Assembly: GCA_001871755.1 (NCBI GenBank)
Contig: MNXL01000268.1
Location: 1-13,993 of the forward strand
Direction of reading: 5' to 3'
Length of the DNA: 13,993 nt
Source of the DNA: Anaerolineae bacterium CG2_30_64_16
GTDB lineage: Bacteria > Chloroflexota > Anaerolineae > CG2-30-64-16
In this document: piece after piece, positions 6,130 through 12,369 of the stretch
Layout of the letters: the number at the start of each line of letters is the position of its first letter
Position numbering within the stretch: position 1 is the first letter of the stretch
Position numbers and translations under genes: made by a program
The notes under the pieces: generated by a model
The model's database searches: none
What the model was told of the DNA's origin: nothing
The model's input: only the letters and a program-made list of their open reading frames with translations

Positions 6130-6489
6130 CTACGCGTCCATCACCTCGCCGCACTTCTTGCAGACGCGCGACCGGCTGCCATCGGTATGCACCCGATGCC
6201 CGACCCGCGTGGCCTTCCCACACCGTGGGCAAACCAACGCCACGTTGGACAGATGGATCGGCGCCTCACGCTTGATGATGCCGAACTGGGTGTTCACATT
6301 GCCGGTGCGCCGTTGATGCTTCTTGACCAGATTGATGCCATGGATCACGACCCGGTCGCCCGCAGGCTTGCGTTCACCAGCCCGCCGGCCTTTGCCCCAC
6401 TTGGCTCGCAGCACACGCTGCACCTCGCCCTCGGCGTCCCGTTCGTCGCCCTGCAGCACACGGACCTTGTCACCTTTCCTGATATCCAT
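6130..6489 (-). CDS. rplX: 50S ribosomal protein L24, zinc-ribbon form
   Basis: Assembly initiator of the large subunit, near the exit of the peptide tunnel. The ATG start (119 residues) was chosen because GAGGTG lies 5 nt before it. The GTG one codon earlier is too close. The ATG shares its A with the TGA of rplN (TGATG). The KOW domain is recognisable at VVIHGINLVKKH (about residues 47-58), but the usual GKDKGKRG loop reads GDERDAEG (14-21). A basic stretch of about 15 extra residues (about 29-45) sits in the following hairpin. The C-terminus has CPRC (87-90) and CKKC (110-113), a zinc ribbon that many L24 proteins have lost. Confidence 0.95.
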   Translation of the reverse strand: MDIRKGDKVRVLQGDERDAEGEVQRVLRAKWGKGRRAGERKPAGDRVVIHGINLVKKHQRRTGNVNTQFGIIKREAPIHLSNVALVCPRCGKATRVGHRVHTDGSRSRVCKKCGEVMDA

Positions 6490-6857
6490 CACAGCACCTC
6501 TGGAGCCAACGAGACGATCCGCATGTATCCTCGTTCGCGCAGCTCACGCGCCACCGGTCCGAAGATACGCGTACCACGCGGCGCCTTGAACTGATCGATG
6601 ATCACCGCAGCATTGTCGTCAAACCGAATATGAGACCCATCAGGCCGCCCCTGCGGATACGTCGTACGCACCACCACCGCCTGCACGACATCGCCCGACT
6701 TGACAGCGCTGTTTGGCGCAGCCTGCTTCACCGTCGCGACAATGACATCACCCACCCGTGCATAACGGCGTTTCGAGCCACCCAGTACGCGAATGCAGAG
6801 GATTTCCTTGGCGCCGGTATTGTCGGCAACCCTGAGTCTGCTTTCCTGCTGAATCAT
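6489..6857 (-). CDS. rplN: 50S ribosomal protein L14
   Basis: Large-subunit protein at the subunit interface (bridge with 16S rRNA), and the binding site of the silencing factor RsfS in species that have it. The 122 residues match the family exactly. The N-terminus MIQQESRLRVADNTGAKEI is highly conserved, as are VVVRTTYPQGRPDGSHIRFD and the end RGTRIFGPVARELRERGYMRI. GAGG lies about 8 nt before the ATG. The stop codon overlaps the rplX start by one base, implying coupled translation. Upstream is rpsQ, after 48 nt. Confidence 0.99.
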   Translation of the reverse strand: MIQQESRLRVADNTGAKEILCIRVLGGSKRRYARVGDVIVATVKQAAPNSAVKSGDVVQAVVVRTTYPQGRPDGSHIRFDDNAAVIIDQFKAPRGTRIFGPVARELRERGYMRIVSLAPEVL

Positions 6858-6905
6858 TGCTATTCCCTCATTCCCTGACGGGACCTAACGCACCCGGCCC
6901 ACTCG

Positions 6906-7187
6906 CTACTCGGCCCGCAGCGGGCTGGTATCGAGCTGCGCGGCGCGCAGAAGGATCTCCTCGACACGCCAATGCTTTCCCTTGCTAAAAGGCCGAGATT
7001 CCACAATGCGGATCTCATCCCCTACCAAACATTCGTTCCGCTCATCGTGAGCCTTGTACCGTTTGCTGACCCGAATGACTTTCCCGTATAGCCGATGCTG
7101 CCGAGTGCGGCGCACGACCACGACAACGGTCTTGTCCATCTTGGTGCTCACGACCTTGCCCACCAATCGTTTGCGTTGCTCCTGCAT
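6906..7187 (-). CDS. rpsQ: 30S ribosomal protein S17
   Basis: Early-binding 16S rRNA protein with an OB fold. The 93 residues begin MQEQRKRLVGKVVSTKMDKT, the standard S17 start, and contain KRYKAHDERNECLVGDEIRIVESRPFSKGKHWRV in the conserved order. About ten residues beyond the core (AAQLDTSPLRAE) form a short extra tail. The gene starts 3 nt after the rpmC stop, so the ribosome site lies in the end of rpmC. Confidence 0.98.
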   Translation of the reverse strand: MQEQRKRLVGKVVSTKMDKTVVVVVRRTRQHRLYGKVIRVSKRYKAHDERNECLVGDEIRIVESRPFSKGKHWRVEEILLRAAQLDTSPLRAE

Positions 7188-7190
7188 CGA

Positions 7191-7400
7191 CTACTCCTCC
7201 TGTGTCGCCGCGGCCAGCTCACGCTCCCGCAAGATCGTGCGGAGGCGAGCGATTTCACGCCGAACCTGGCCCAATCGCGACGTATTCTTCAACTGGCCCG
7301 TCGCATACTGAAAGCGCAAGTTAAGCTGCTCATGATGCGCCTCATCCAAACGCCGTGCAATCTCGGCCTGCGCCAGATTTCGAATCTCAGTGGCGTGCAT
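7191..7400 (-). CDS. rpmC: 50S ribosomal protein L29
   Basis: Small helical protein at the peptide-tunnel exit, part of the docking site for SRP and trigger factor. There are 69 residues from ATG, chosen because GGAGG lies 7 nt upstream. A GTG directly before it is too close. The ATG overlaps the rplP TGA by one base (TGATG), the same junction type as rplN/rplX. The sequence MHATEIRNLAQAEIARRL and the second helix with GQLKNTSRLGQVRREIARLRT are typical of L29, giving two long antiparallel helices. It is followed by rpsQ after 3 nt. Confidence 0.97.
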   Translation of the reverse strand: MHATEIRNLAQAEIARRLDEAHHEQLNLRFQYATGQLKNTSRLGQVRREIARLRTILRERELAAATQEE

Positions 7401-7822
7401 CACCCTTCCTCCCCAACTTCACGGCGCACAAACTGCGTGGGAATCGGCAACTTCTGGGAAGCCAGTCGCATCGCTTCGCGCGCATCCGCCTCGGCCACGC
7501 CAGAGACCTCGAACAACATCAATCCAGGCCGAACCACCGCCGCCCAGTAATCCACCGCGCCCTTGCCGCCGCCCATGCGAGTCTCCGCCGCCCTGACCGT
7601 CACCGGGTGATCCGGGAACACCCGGATCCACAGCTTGCCGCCACGGCGCAGATGACGCACGATGGCGCGCCGGGCCGCTTCGATCTGGCGGCTGTTAATC
7701 CAGGCCGGGCCGAGCGCCTGCAACCCGTAGTCGCCAAAGGAGATCTGGTTGCCCCGGCTGGCGACACCTCGCCTGCGCCCACGGTGGACTTTGCGGTATT
7801 TAACGCGCTTTGGCATCAACAT
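7400..7822 (-). CDS. rplP: 50S ribosomal protein L16
   Basis: Large-subunit protein that organises the A-site tRNA region. The 140 residues start MLMPKRVKYRKVHRGRRRG, the classic L16 N-terminus. GAGGAG lies 8 nt before the first ATG, which supports it over the ATG two codons later. Core signatures include GDYGLQAL, ARRAIVRHLRRGGKLWIRVF, and ETRMGGGKGAVDYWAA. The gene is preceded by a 102-nt spacer with a heptamer hairpin and overlaps rpmC by one base. Confidence 0.98.
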   Translation of the reverse strand: MLMPKRVKYRKVHRGRRRGVASRGNQISFGDYGLQALGPAWINSRQIEAARRAIVRHLRRGGKLWIRVFPDHPVTVRAAETRMGGGKGAVDYWAAVVRPGLMLFEVSGVAEADAREAMRLASQKLPIPTQFVRREVGEEG

Positions 7823-7840
7823 ACGACTTACTCCTCATGG

Positions 7841-7924
7841 GATTGCGGATTACGGATTGCGGATTGCGGCTCGCGCCGGGCGAGGGGGCAATCCGAAATC
7901 CACAATCGGAAATCCGAAATCAAC
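7841..7924. repeat. Inverted heptamer array, rpsC/rplP spacer
   Basis: The left arm holds five in-register 7-bp units at 7841-7875 (gattgcg, gattacg, gattgcg, gattgcg, gctcgcg). The right arm holds five at 7890-7924 (aatccga, aatccac, aatcgga, aatccga, aatcaac). The arms are imperfect reverse complements around a GC-rich loop. The right arm ends on the base before the complement of the rpsC stop (7925-7927). This is the clearest copy of the stop-anchored heptamer family. Confidence 0.85.
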
Positions 7925-8566
7925 TCACTCGGCCCCGGGTAAGACTTCACCCTTATAAATCCACACCTTGATGCCGATCCGGCCGAAAGTAGTCAGCGCC
8001 TCGTCGTGCGCATAGTCGATCTCTGCCCGCAACGTGTGACGGGGTACCTGGCCCTCACGCGCCGTCTCGACGCGGGCCATTTCCGCGCCAGAGAGCCGGC
8101 CGCCGCAGCGCACCATGCACCCCTTGGCGCCAGAGCGCAACGCCCGCAAAACCGCCTGCTTCATCGCCCGCTTGTGCGAGACGCGGCGCGCCAACTGCTC
8201 GGCGATGCTCTGGGCGACCAGCAGCGCGTCCATTTCGGGTCGCTCGATCTCGGCGATGTCCAGCTTGACCCGCTTGTTGGTCGTCTGCTGCAGGTCATTG
8301 CGCAACGCGTTGACGGTAGCGCCCTTGCGACCGATGACGATGCCCGGCTTCGCCGAGTGCACGGTGATCCGAACCTGGCTGGGCGGGAAGCGCTCGATTT
8401 CAACCTTCGAGATCGCGGCTTCAGGCAGCTTCGTCCGGATCAACTTCCGGATCGCACGGTCTTCCGCCAGCAAACGCGTATACTCCTCACCCTCAGCGAA
8501 CCAGCGAGAGCGATGCTTTTCAACCTGGCCCAAACGGAAACCTATCGGGTGTACTTTTCGGCCCAA
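7925..8566 (-). CDS. rpsC: 30S ribosomal protein S3
   Basis: Small-subunit head protein at the mRNA entry channel, with helicase and proofreading roles. The 213 residues start MGRKVHPIGFRLG. The KH domain has the GXXG loop at residues 79-82 (IGRKG), and the C-terminal domain follows with SGAEMARVETAREGQVPRHTLRAEIDYA. The start codon is TTG, set by AGGAGG 5 nt upstream. No nearby ATG gives the conserved N-terminus. It stands alone: 226 nt upstream (rplV side) and 102 nt downstream (rplP side) are repeat-bearing spacers. Confidence 0.97.
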   Translation of the reverse strand: MGRKVHPIGFRLGQVEKHRSRWFAEGEEYTRLLAEDRAIRKLIRTKLPEAAISKVEIERFPPSQVRITVHSAKPGIVIGRKGATVNALRNDLQQTTNKRVKLDIAEIERPEMDALLVAQSIAEQLARRVSHKRAMKQAVLRALRSGAKGCMVRCGGRLSGAEMARVETAREGQVPRHTLRAEIDYAHDEALTTFGRIGIKVWIYKGEVLPGAE

Positions 8567-8587
8567 AGTTGCCTCCTCAGAATGTGA

Positions 8588-8615
8588 CGTGCTGCGTGTT
8601 GCGTGTTGCGTGCTA
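8588..8615. repeat. Tandem heptamer array upstream of rpsC
   Basis: Four 7-bp units in tandem: cgtgctg, cgtgttg, cgtgttg, cgtgcta. It begins 7 nt upstream of the rpsC ribosome binding site. Unlike the other heptamer arrays here, no inverted partner arm is visible and it is at the 5' side of a gene. The unit length is the shared property. Confidence 0.7.
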
Positions 8616-8646
8616 TATCCAGGCTCCTGCCAGGGGCCACTTAGGC

Positions 8647-8746
8647 CCTGACCCGTGAGATGCTTGCTTTCTGTGCAAAGATTTCCCTATCAGCTTTCAC
8701 CGCTTTGGTTCCGGCTTGTAAGCGCAGCGGCCTTGTCCGGGTTAGG
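8647..8746. repeat. CCTAACC...GGTTAGG element, inverted copy 3
   Basis: On the reverse strand it reads cctaacccggacaaggcc, then gctgcgcttac, ggaacc, ggtga, gcacagaaagcaag, atctc and gggtcagg. These are the same blocks in the same order as in the copy at 3473-3595. It has one copy of the 14-bp unit that is doubled there, and its far end (ggtcagg) has diverged from ggttagg. It fills most of the rplV/rpsC spacer. Confidence 0.75.
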
Positions 8747-8792
8747 GTGCTATCGGCAGGATCAGGATCCGGCACGCAAAACCGGGACTTTC

Positions 8793-9128
8793 TTACGCTC
8801 GCTCTTCCAATACAACCGTGATATGCGAAGAGCGGCGAATGATGGGCTTGAACCGCCCCCGCGCCCCGAACCGGCGCCAGCGCCGAACCGGCGCCCCGTC
8901 CGCGGTGATCGTGGCCACGTACATATCCTCGCGCGCCAGGCCAAAATTCTCTTCAGCGTTCGCCAGGGCAGATGCGATCGTCTTGGCGACCGGCTGCGCC
9001 GCCGACTGCGTCATGTAGCGCAACATCCCCAACGCTTGCTCTGCGTTCATCCCGCGTACCTGGTCGATCACCCACCGGGTCTTCTGGGGCGAGACCCCCA
9101 CGTACTTGGTGATTGCTCGAACTTCCAT
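8793..9128 (-). CDS. rplV: 50S ribosomal protein L22
   Basis: Large-subunit protein whose long beta-hairpin lines the peptide exit tunnel next to L4. Altered hairpins are known to change macrolide response in other bacteria. The 111 residues are normal. The N-terminal fold is typical (VGVSPQKTRWVIDQVRGMNAEQAL), as is the end RRSSHITVVLEERA. The hairpin tip is odd: the usual PRAKGRA stretch reads FGARGRF, without a length change. The DNA there has two copies of a 13-bp direct repeat (8866-8878 and 8883-8895). Repeat-filled spacers lie on both sides (296 and 226 nt). Confidence 0.97.
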   Translation of the reverse strand: MEVRAITKYVGVSPQKTRWVIDQVRGMNAEQALGMLRYMTQSAAQPVAKTIASALANAEENFGLAREDMYVATITADGAPVRRWRRFGARGRFKPIIRRSSHITVVLEERA

Positions 9129-9246
9129 TCTGTAACCTCACTCCGTCAACCGGCCGCGCGTTCAGCCGATTCACACCGCTTCAGGTCCACCGCGCCACGC
9201 GGCGTAACAGTTCTACACATGCTGGTGAGGGCCGGGGCTAACTACT

Positions 9247-9350
9247 GTAAAGAAATAACTTAGCACTTTGCTCGGGCCGGCTTCGTCCTGAGGCTCAGCC
9301 CGAAGGGTCTCCCGACCGAGCCCGCTCGTACCAAGGACTGGTTTCTTTAC
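9247..9350. repeat. Hairpin element family A, copy 2
   Basis: The core 9263-9339 matches 3392-3467 in the same orientation. Its ends are perfect 9-bp inverted repeats (gtaaagaaa 9247-9255 and tttctttac 9342-9350), with weaker complementarity extending several bases outward. Inside, ctgag/ctcag and cttcg/cgaag stems nest within gctcgg/ccgagc arms. It lies in the rpsS/rplV spacer and has no coding capacity. Its perfect ends suggest a younger or better-preserved copy than the one at 3376-3478. Confidence 0.8.
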
Positions 9351-9424
9351 GGCTACTAAGTCACTTGCTCACAAGCCCCGGCATGCGCCGGGCAGACTTG
9401 CGCAAGTCACTCGCCTCTCAGCCC

Positions 9425-9703
9425 CTAGCGCGAGCTCTTCTTCTCGCTGCGCACGTGCCCACGGAAGAAGCGCGTCGGCGCGAACTCGCCCAACCTGTGC
9501 CCGACCATGTTCTCGGCAACGTAGATGGGCACATGCCGGCGTCCATCGTGCACGGCGATCGTGTGGCCAACCATCTGTGGAAAAACCGTCGAAGCCCGCG
9601 ACCAGGTCTTGATCACCTGCTTCTTGCCGGTCCGGTTCATGGCCTCAACCTTCTTCAACAGCTTGACCTGTACAAACGGGCCTTTCTTAAGAGACCGAGA
9701 CAT
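9425..9703 (-). CDS. rpsS: 30S ribosomal protein S19
   Basis: Small-subunit head protein that contacts S13, the A-site tRNA and the central protuberance bridges. The 92 residues are the usual length and begin MSRSLKKGPFVQVKLLKKVE. Signatures include IKTWSRASTVFPQMVGHTIA and the strongly conserved GHRLGEFAPTRFFRGH near the C-terminus. A G-rich ribosome site (GGGGGGGA) precedes the ATG by about 7 nt. The gene starts 16 nt after rplB. A 296-nt spacer with a family A element separates it from rplV. Confidence 0.98.
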   Translation of the reverse strand: MSRSLKKGPFVQVKLLKKVEAMNRTGKKQVIKTWSRASTVFPQMVGHTIAVHDGRRHVPIYVAENMVGHRLGEFAPTRFFRGHVRSEKKSSR

Positions 9704-9719
9704 ACGTTATCCCCCCCAA

Positions 9720-10550
9720 TTACTTGCGGCCGCGCCGGCGCACGATGTATTTGTCGGTAGACTTGTTCTTGCGCGTCCTGAAACCTAGCGCCGGTTTGCC
9801 CCATGGTGTCTTCGGCCCCGGCATGCCTACAGGTGACCGCCCCTCACCACCCCCATGCGGATGCGAAGCCGGATCCATCGCCGTACCACGCACCGTTGGC
9901 CGCCACCCCAGCCAGCGCTTGCGACCGGCCTTCCCGAGGTTGAGGTTGGCGTGATCGGTGTTGCCGACCTGACCGATGGTCGCCATACACATCAGCGCCA
10001 CCCGCCGCACCTCACCACTGGGCAAACGCACCTGGGCGTAGTCCCCTTCCTTCGCCATCAACTGGGCCTGCGTCCCTGCCGACCGGGCCAGTTGGCCGCC
10101 CCGACCAGGGTACAGCTCCAGATTGTGGATCATCGTGCCGAGCGGAATGTTGCGCAACGGCAACGCGTTCCCCGCCCGGATCTCAGCCTCGGGACCAGCC
10201 ATGATCTGCGCGCCCGCCTGCAAACCCAAAGGGGCCAGGATGTAGCGCTTGTCGCCGTCAGCATATACGATCAAGGCGATGCGCGCCGACCGGTTGGGGT
10301 CGTATTCGATGGACGCCACCCGCCCAGGCACGCCGATCTTGTCGCGCTTGAAATCGATCACGCGGTACAGCCGCTTGTGCCCACCGCCACGATGCCGCAC
10401 CGAGATCCGCCCGGTGTTATTGCGCCCGGCGGTCTTGTTGGCCGAACGGACCAAAGCACGCTCGGGCTTCGTGCGGGTGATCTCCTCGAAACTCGAGACG
10501 CTCATTCCGCGTCGCCCGGGAGTCGTGGGCCGATAAATCTTAATCGCCAT
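9720..10550 (-). CDS. rplB: 50S ribosomal protein L2
   Basis: Core large-subunit protein next to the peptidyl-transferase centre, required for subunit association. The 276 residues are the family's usual length. It starts MAIKIYRPTTPGRRGMSV and has TAGRNNTGRISVRHRGGGHK near residues 40-60. The C-terminal HPHGGGEGR loop contains the histidine associated with peptidyl transferase function. KTPWGKPALGFRTRK follows, then a basic end. A 111-nt spacer separates it from rplW, and rpsS follows after 16 nt. Confidence 0.99.
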   Translation of the reverse strand: MAIKIYRPTTPGRRGMSVSSFEEITRTKPERALVRSANKTAGRNNTGRISVRHRGGGHKRLYRVIDFKRDKIGVPGRVASIEYDPNRSARIALIVYADGDKRYILAPLGLQAGAQIMAGPEAEIRAGNALPLRNIPLGTMIHNLELYPGRGGQLARSAGTQAQLMAKEGDYAQVRLPSGEVRRVALMCMATIGQVGNTDHANLNLGKAGRKRWLGWRPTVRGTAMDPASHPHGGGEGRSPVGMPGPKTPWGKPALGFRTRKNKSTDKYIVRRRGRK

Positions 10551-10594
10551 GCGATAAGCTCCTCAATTGGCAATCTATCCGACCAACCGGCCGG

Positions 10595-10629
10595 GGCAGG
10601 TGATACTGTTGCCGTCCAAGCCACCTGCC
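10595..10629. repeat. Small inverted repeat, rplW/rplB spacer
   Basis: ggcaggtg (10595-10602) and cacctgcc (10622-10629) are exact reverse complements around a 19-nt loop. It lies mid-spacer in the transcribed region. An 8-bp stem can arise by chance, so no function is claimed. Confidence 0.4.
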
Positions 10630-10641
10630 TCTCGACGTCTG

Positions 10642-10662
10642 AGCGTTCGAAAGTTGAACGCT
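10642..10662. repeat. Hairpin on the rplW stop codon
   Basis: agcgttc (10642-10648) and gaacgct (10656-10662) form a perfect 7-bp stem with a 7-nt loop. The end base is the last base of the rplW TAA. No U-run follows on the mRNA, so it is not a typical terminator. It may protect the 3' end after processing. The position on the stop codon echoes the heptamer repeats in other spacers. Confidence 0.5.
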
Positions 10663-10952
10663 TACACGCCTTCGAACAACTGGATCGTGTCTCCAGGGGC
10701 CAGCGTCACCACGGCCTTCTTCCATGCCGGCTTCTTGGTGACCAGCAGACGACCGTAGCGGCCCTGCTTGGCTGGAATATTGACGACGCGGACGAGTGTC
10801 ACCGAGACATTGAACACCGTTTCCACTGCATCTTTGACCTGGAGCTTGTTCGCGCGCCGGTCCACCTCGAAGGTGTACTGGTTGGCCTTGGTTGCCTGGC
10901 GGGTGGTCTTCTCAGTCACAACCGGGCGCTTCAAAACGTCATAAACATGCAT
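10662..10952 (-). CDS. rplW: 50S ribosomal protein L23
   Basis: Large-subunit protein at the tunnel exit, and the docking site for trigger factor and SRP. The 96 residues begin MHVYDVLKRPVVTEKTTR, the L23 signature, followed by NQYTFEVDRRANKLQVKDAVETVF and a C-terminal strand. The tunnel loop of E. coli type is present around PAKQGRYGRLLVTKKPAWKK. It starts 19 nt after the rplD stop, with an AGGAGG site in the gap. A small hairpin sits on its stop codon. Confidence 0.98.
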   Translation of the reverse strand: MHVYDVLKRPVVTEKTTRQATKANQYTFEVDRRANKLQVKDAVETVFNVSVTLVRVVNIPAKQGRYGRLLVTKKPAWKKAVVTLAPGDTIQLFEGV

Positions 10953-10971
10953 CTGGTTCGACCTCCTCAGC

Positions 10972-11592
10972 CTAGGCCAGGATCTCTTCGATCAGAGCCA
11001 GCGCTGCCTGCGGGATGACCAGATAGTCGTAGACCAGCAGGTCGCGAACGTTCAGGTAATGTGCCCGCAACAGCTTCACGTCCGGCAAATTGTTTGCCGA
11101 CCGTTCCACGGCCCAATCCTCGCCTGGCATCACAATCAGTGCGCTGGAATCAACTGCCAGCCGCTCCAACGCCAACGCCATCTCGCGCGTCTTGGGCACG
11201 GCCATCGTCAATTGATCGAGCACCACGATCTTGTTTTCCGCGGCCTTGACCGAGAGGGCCGAGCACAGGGCTGCCCGGCGCATCTTGCGCGGCATCTGCT
11301 GCGTATAAGAACGCGGCGTCGGCCCAAAAATGATGCCACCCCCGCGCCACTGCGCGGCCCGGATCGAACCCTGGCGGGCCCGGCCGGTGCCCTTCTGACG
11401 CCACGGCTTACGTCCGCCGCCGGCCACCTCGCTGCGGCCCTTGGTCTTGTGTGTGCCCAGGCGCGCGTTGGCCAACTGGCGCACCATCGCCTGATGCATC
11501 AAAGGTTTGTTAACCGGCGCAGCGAAGATCGCGTCGGCCAATTCCACCTGTCCGACCGTCTCGCCGGCCATGTTTATCAAGGAAACTTGCAT
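10972..11592 (-). CDS. rplD: 50S ribosomal protein L4
   Basis: Large-subunit protein with an extended loop in the exit tunnel. In E. coli it also represses the S10 operon. The 206 residues are normal. The tunnel loop KPWRQKGTGRARQGSIRAAQWRGGG (cited in parts: KPWRQKGTGRARQGS, then QWRGGGIIFGP) is intact and typical, unlike the neighbouring L22 hairpin. The N-terminus MQVSLINMAGETVGQVEL and the C-terminal nucleotide-fold-like half are as expected. It starts 5 nt after the rplC stop, so the two are probably coupled. Confidence 0.98.
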   Translation of the reverse strand: MQVSLINMAGETVGQVELADAIFAAPVNKPLMHQAMVRQLANARLGTHKTKGRSEVAGGGRKPWRQKGTGRARQGSIRAAQWRGGGIIFGPTPRSYTQQMPRKMRRAALCSALSVKAAENKIVVLDQLTMAVPKTREMALALERLAVDSSALIVMPGEDWAVERSANNLPDVKLLRAHYLNVRDLLVYDYLVIPQAALALIEEILA

Positions 11593-11597
11593 CGTCG

Positions 11598-12230
11598 CTA
11601 CCCCTGCTTGCGCGCTTCTGTAATGAGCAACAGGCCACCCTTGGCCCCCGGCACTGCACCGCGTACCGCCAGCAAATTGCGTTCTGCGTCGACCAATACC
11701 ACCCGCAGGTTCGAGACCGTCACCGATACGTTGCCCATATGGCCGGGCATCCGCTTGCCCTTATAGACCCGACCCGGCGTGGTGCCCGAACCGATGGCGC
11801 CCGGCGCGCGTAGGCGGTCCGATTGGCCGTGGGTCCGCGGGCCACCCCGGAAGCCGTGCCGCTTCACGCCACCTTGAAAACCGCGCCCCTTGGAGATCCC
11901 CACCACATCCACACGCTCTCCAGCCACAAACAGTTCGGCATCGAGCTTCTGGCCAATGGCATAATCGTCAGTGTTCTTGAGCCGGATCTCCCGGAGCACA
12001 CGCAGCGCCGGCAAGCCGTTACGCTTCAAGTGGCCCAACTGACCCTTCGGCAGCCGCTTCGGTTTGACGTCTCCAAACCCCAACTGGATCGCATCATACC
12101 CATCGGTCTGCGCGGTCTTGATTTGCGCCACGTGACAAGGCCCTGCTTCGATAATCGTCACAGGCACCACCACACCGCTCGCCGTAAGCAATTGCGTCAT
12201 GCCCACCTTGCGGCCCAGAATCCCCTTCAT
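11598..12230 (-). CDS. rplC: 50S ribosomal protein L3
   Basis: Early assembly protein whose long loop reaches the peptidyl-transferase centre. The start was chosen at MKGILGRKVGMTQLL (210 residues), the universal L3 N-terminus, with GGGAGG 4 nt upstream. An in-frame ATG 33 nt earlier gives a non-conserved extension and is rejected. The loop GFQGGVKRHGFRGGPRTHG is intact. The site methylated on glutamine in E. coli L3 reads GSGTTPGRV here, so no such glutamine is present. It is followed by rplD after 5 nt. The 134-nt spacer to rpsJ holds a heptamer hairpin. Confidence 0.98.
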   Translation of the reverse strand: MKGILGRKVGMTQLLTASGVVVPVTIIEAGPCHVAQIKTAQTDGYDAIQLGFGDVKPKRLPKGQLGHLKRNGLPALRVLREIRLKNTDDYAIGQKLDAELFVAGERVDVVGISKGRGFQGGVKRHGFRGGPRTHGQSDRLRAPGAIGSGTTPGRVYKGKRMPGHMGNVSVTVSNLRVVLVDAERNLLAVRGAVPGAKGGLLLITEARKQG

Positions 12231-12287
12231 GCATCCTCCCTGGGACTGTCGTGATCGCGCCATACGCGAGACCGCATCATCCCACCT

Positions 12288-12369
12288 GATTGCGGATTTT
12301 CGATTGCGGATTTCGAATTGAACACGCTACCATCAATTCGCAGTCCGAAATTCACAATCCGAAATCACA
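12288..12369. repeat. Inverted heptamer array, rpsJ/rplC spacer
   Basis: Left arm in 7-bp register: gattgcg, gattttc, gattgcg, gatttcg, aattgaa (12288-12322). Right arm: aattcgc, agtccga, aattcac, aatccga, aatcaca (12335-12369). The arms are imperfect reverse complements. The complement of the rpsJ TGA stop (12365-12367) lies inside the last unit. It belongs with the repeats at 2823-2892 and 7841-7924. Confidence 0.8.

Noticed and set aside
8655..9263. 202-codon plus-strand open frame over rplV and its spacer
   Set aside because: Combines family C repeat translation with antisense rplV. No conserved domain.
9855..11018. 387-codon plus-strand open frame across rplB and rplW
   Set aside because: Antisense shadow of three well-conserved ribosomal genes, with no recognisable protein features.
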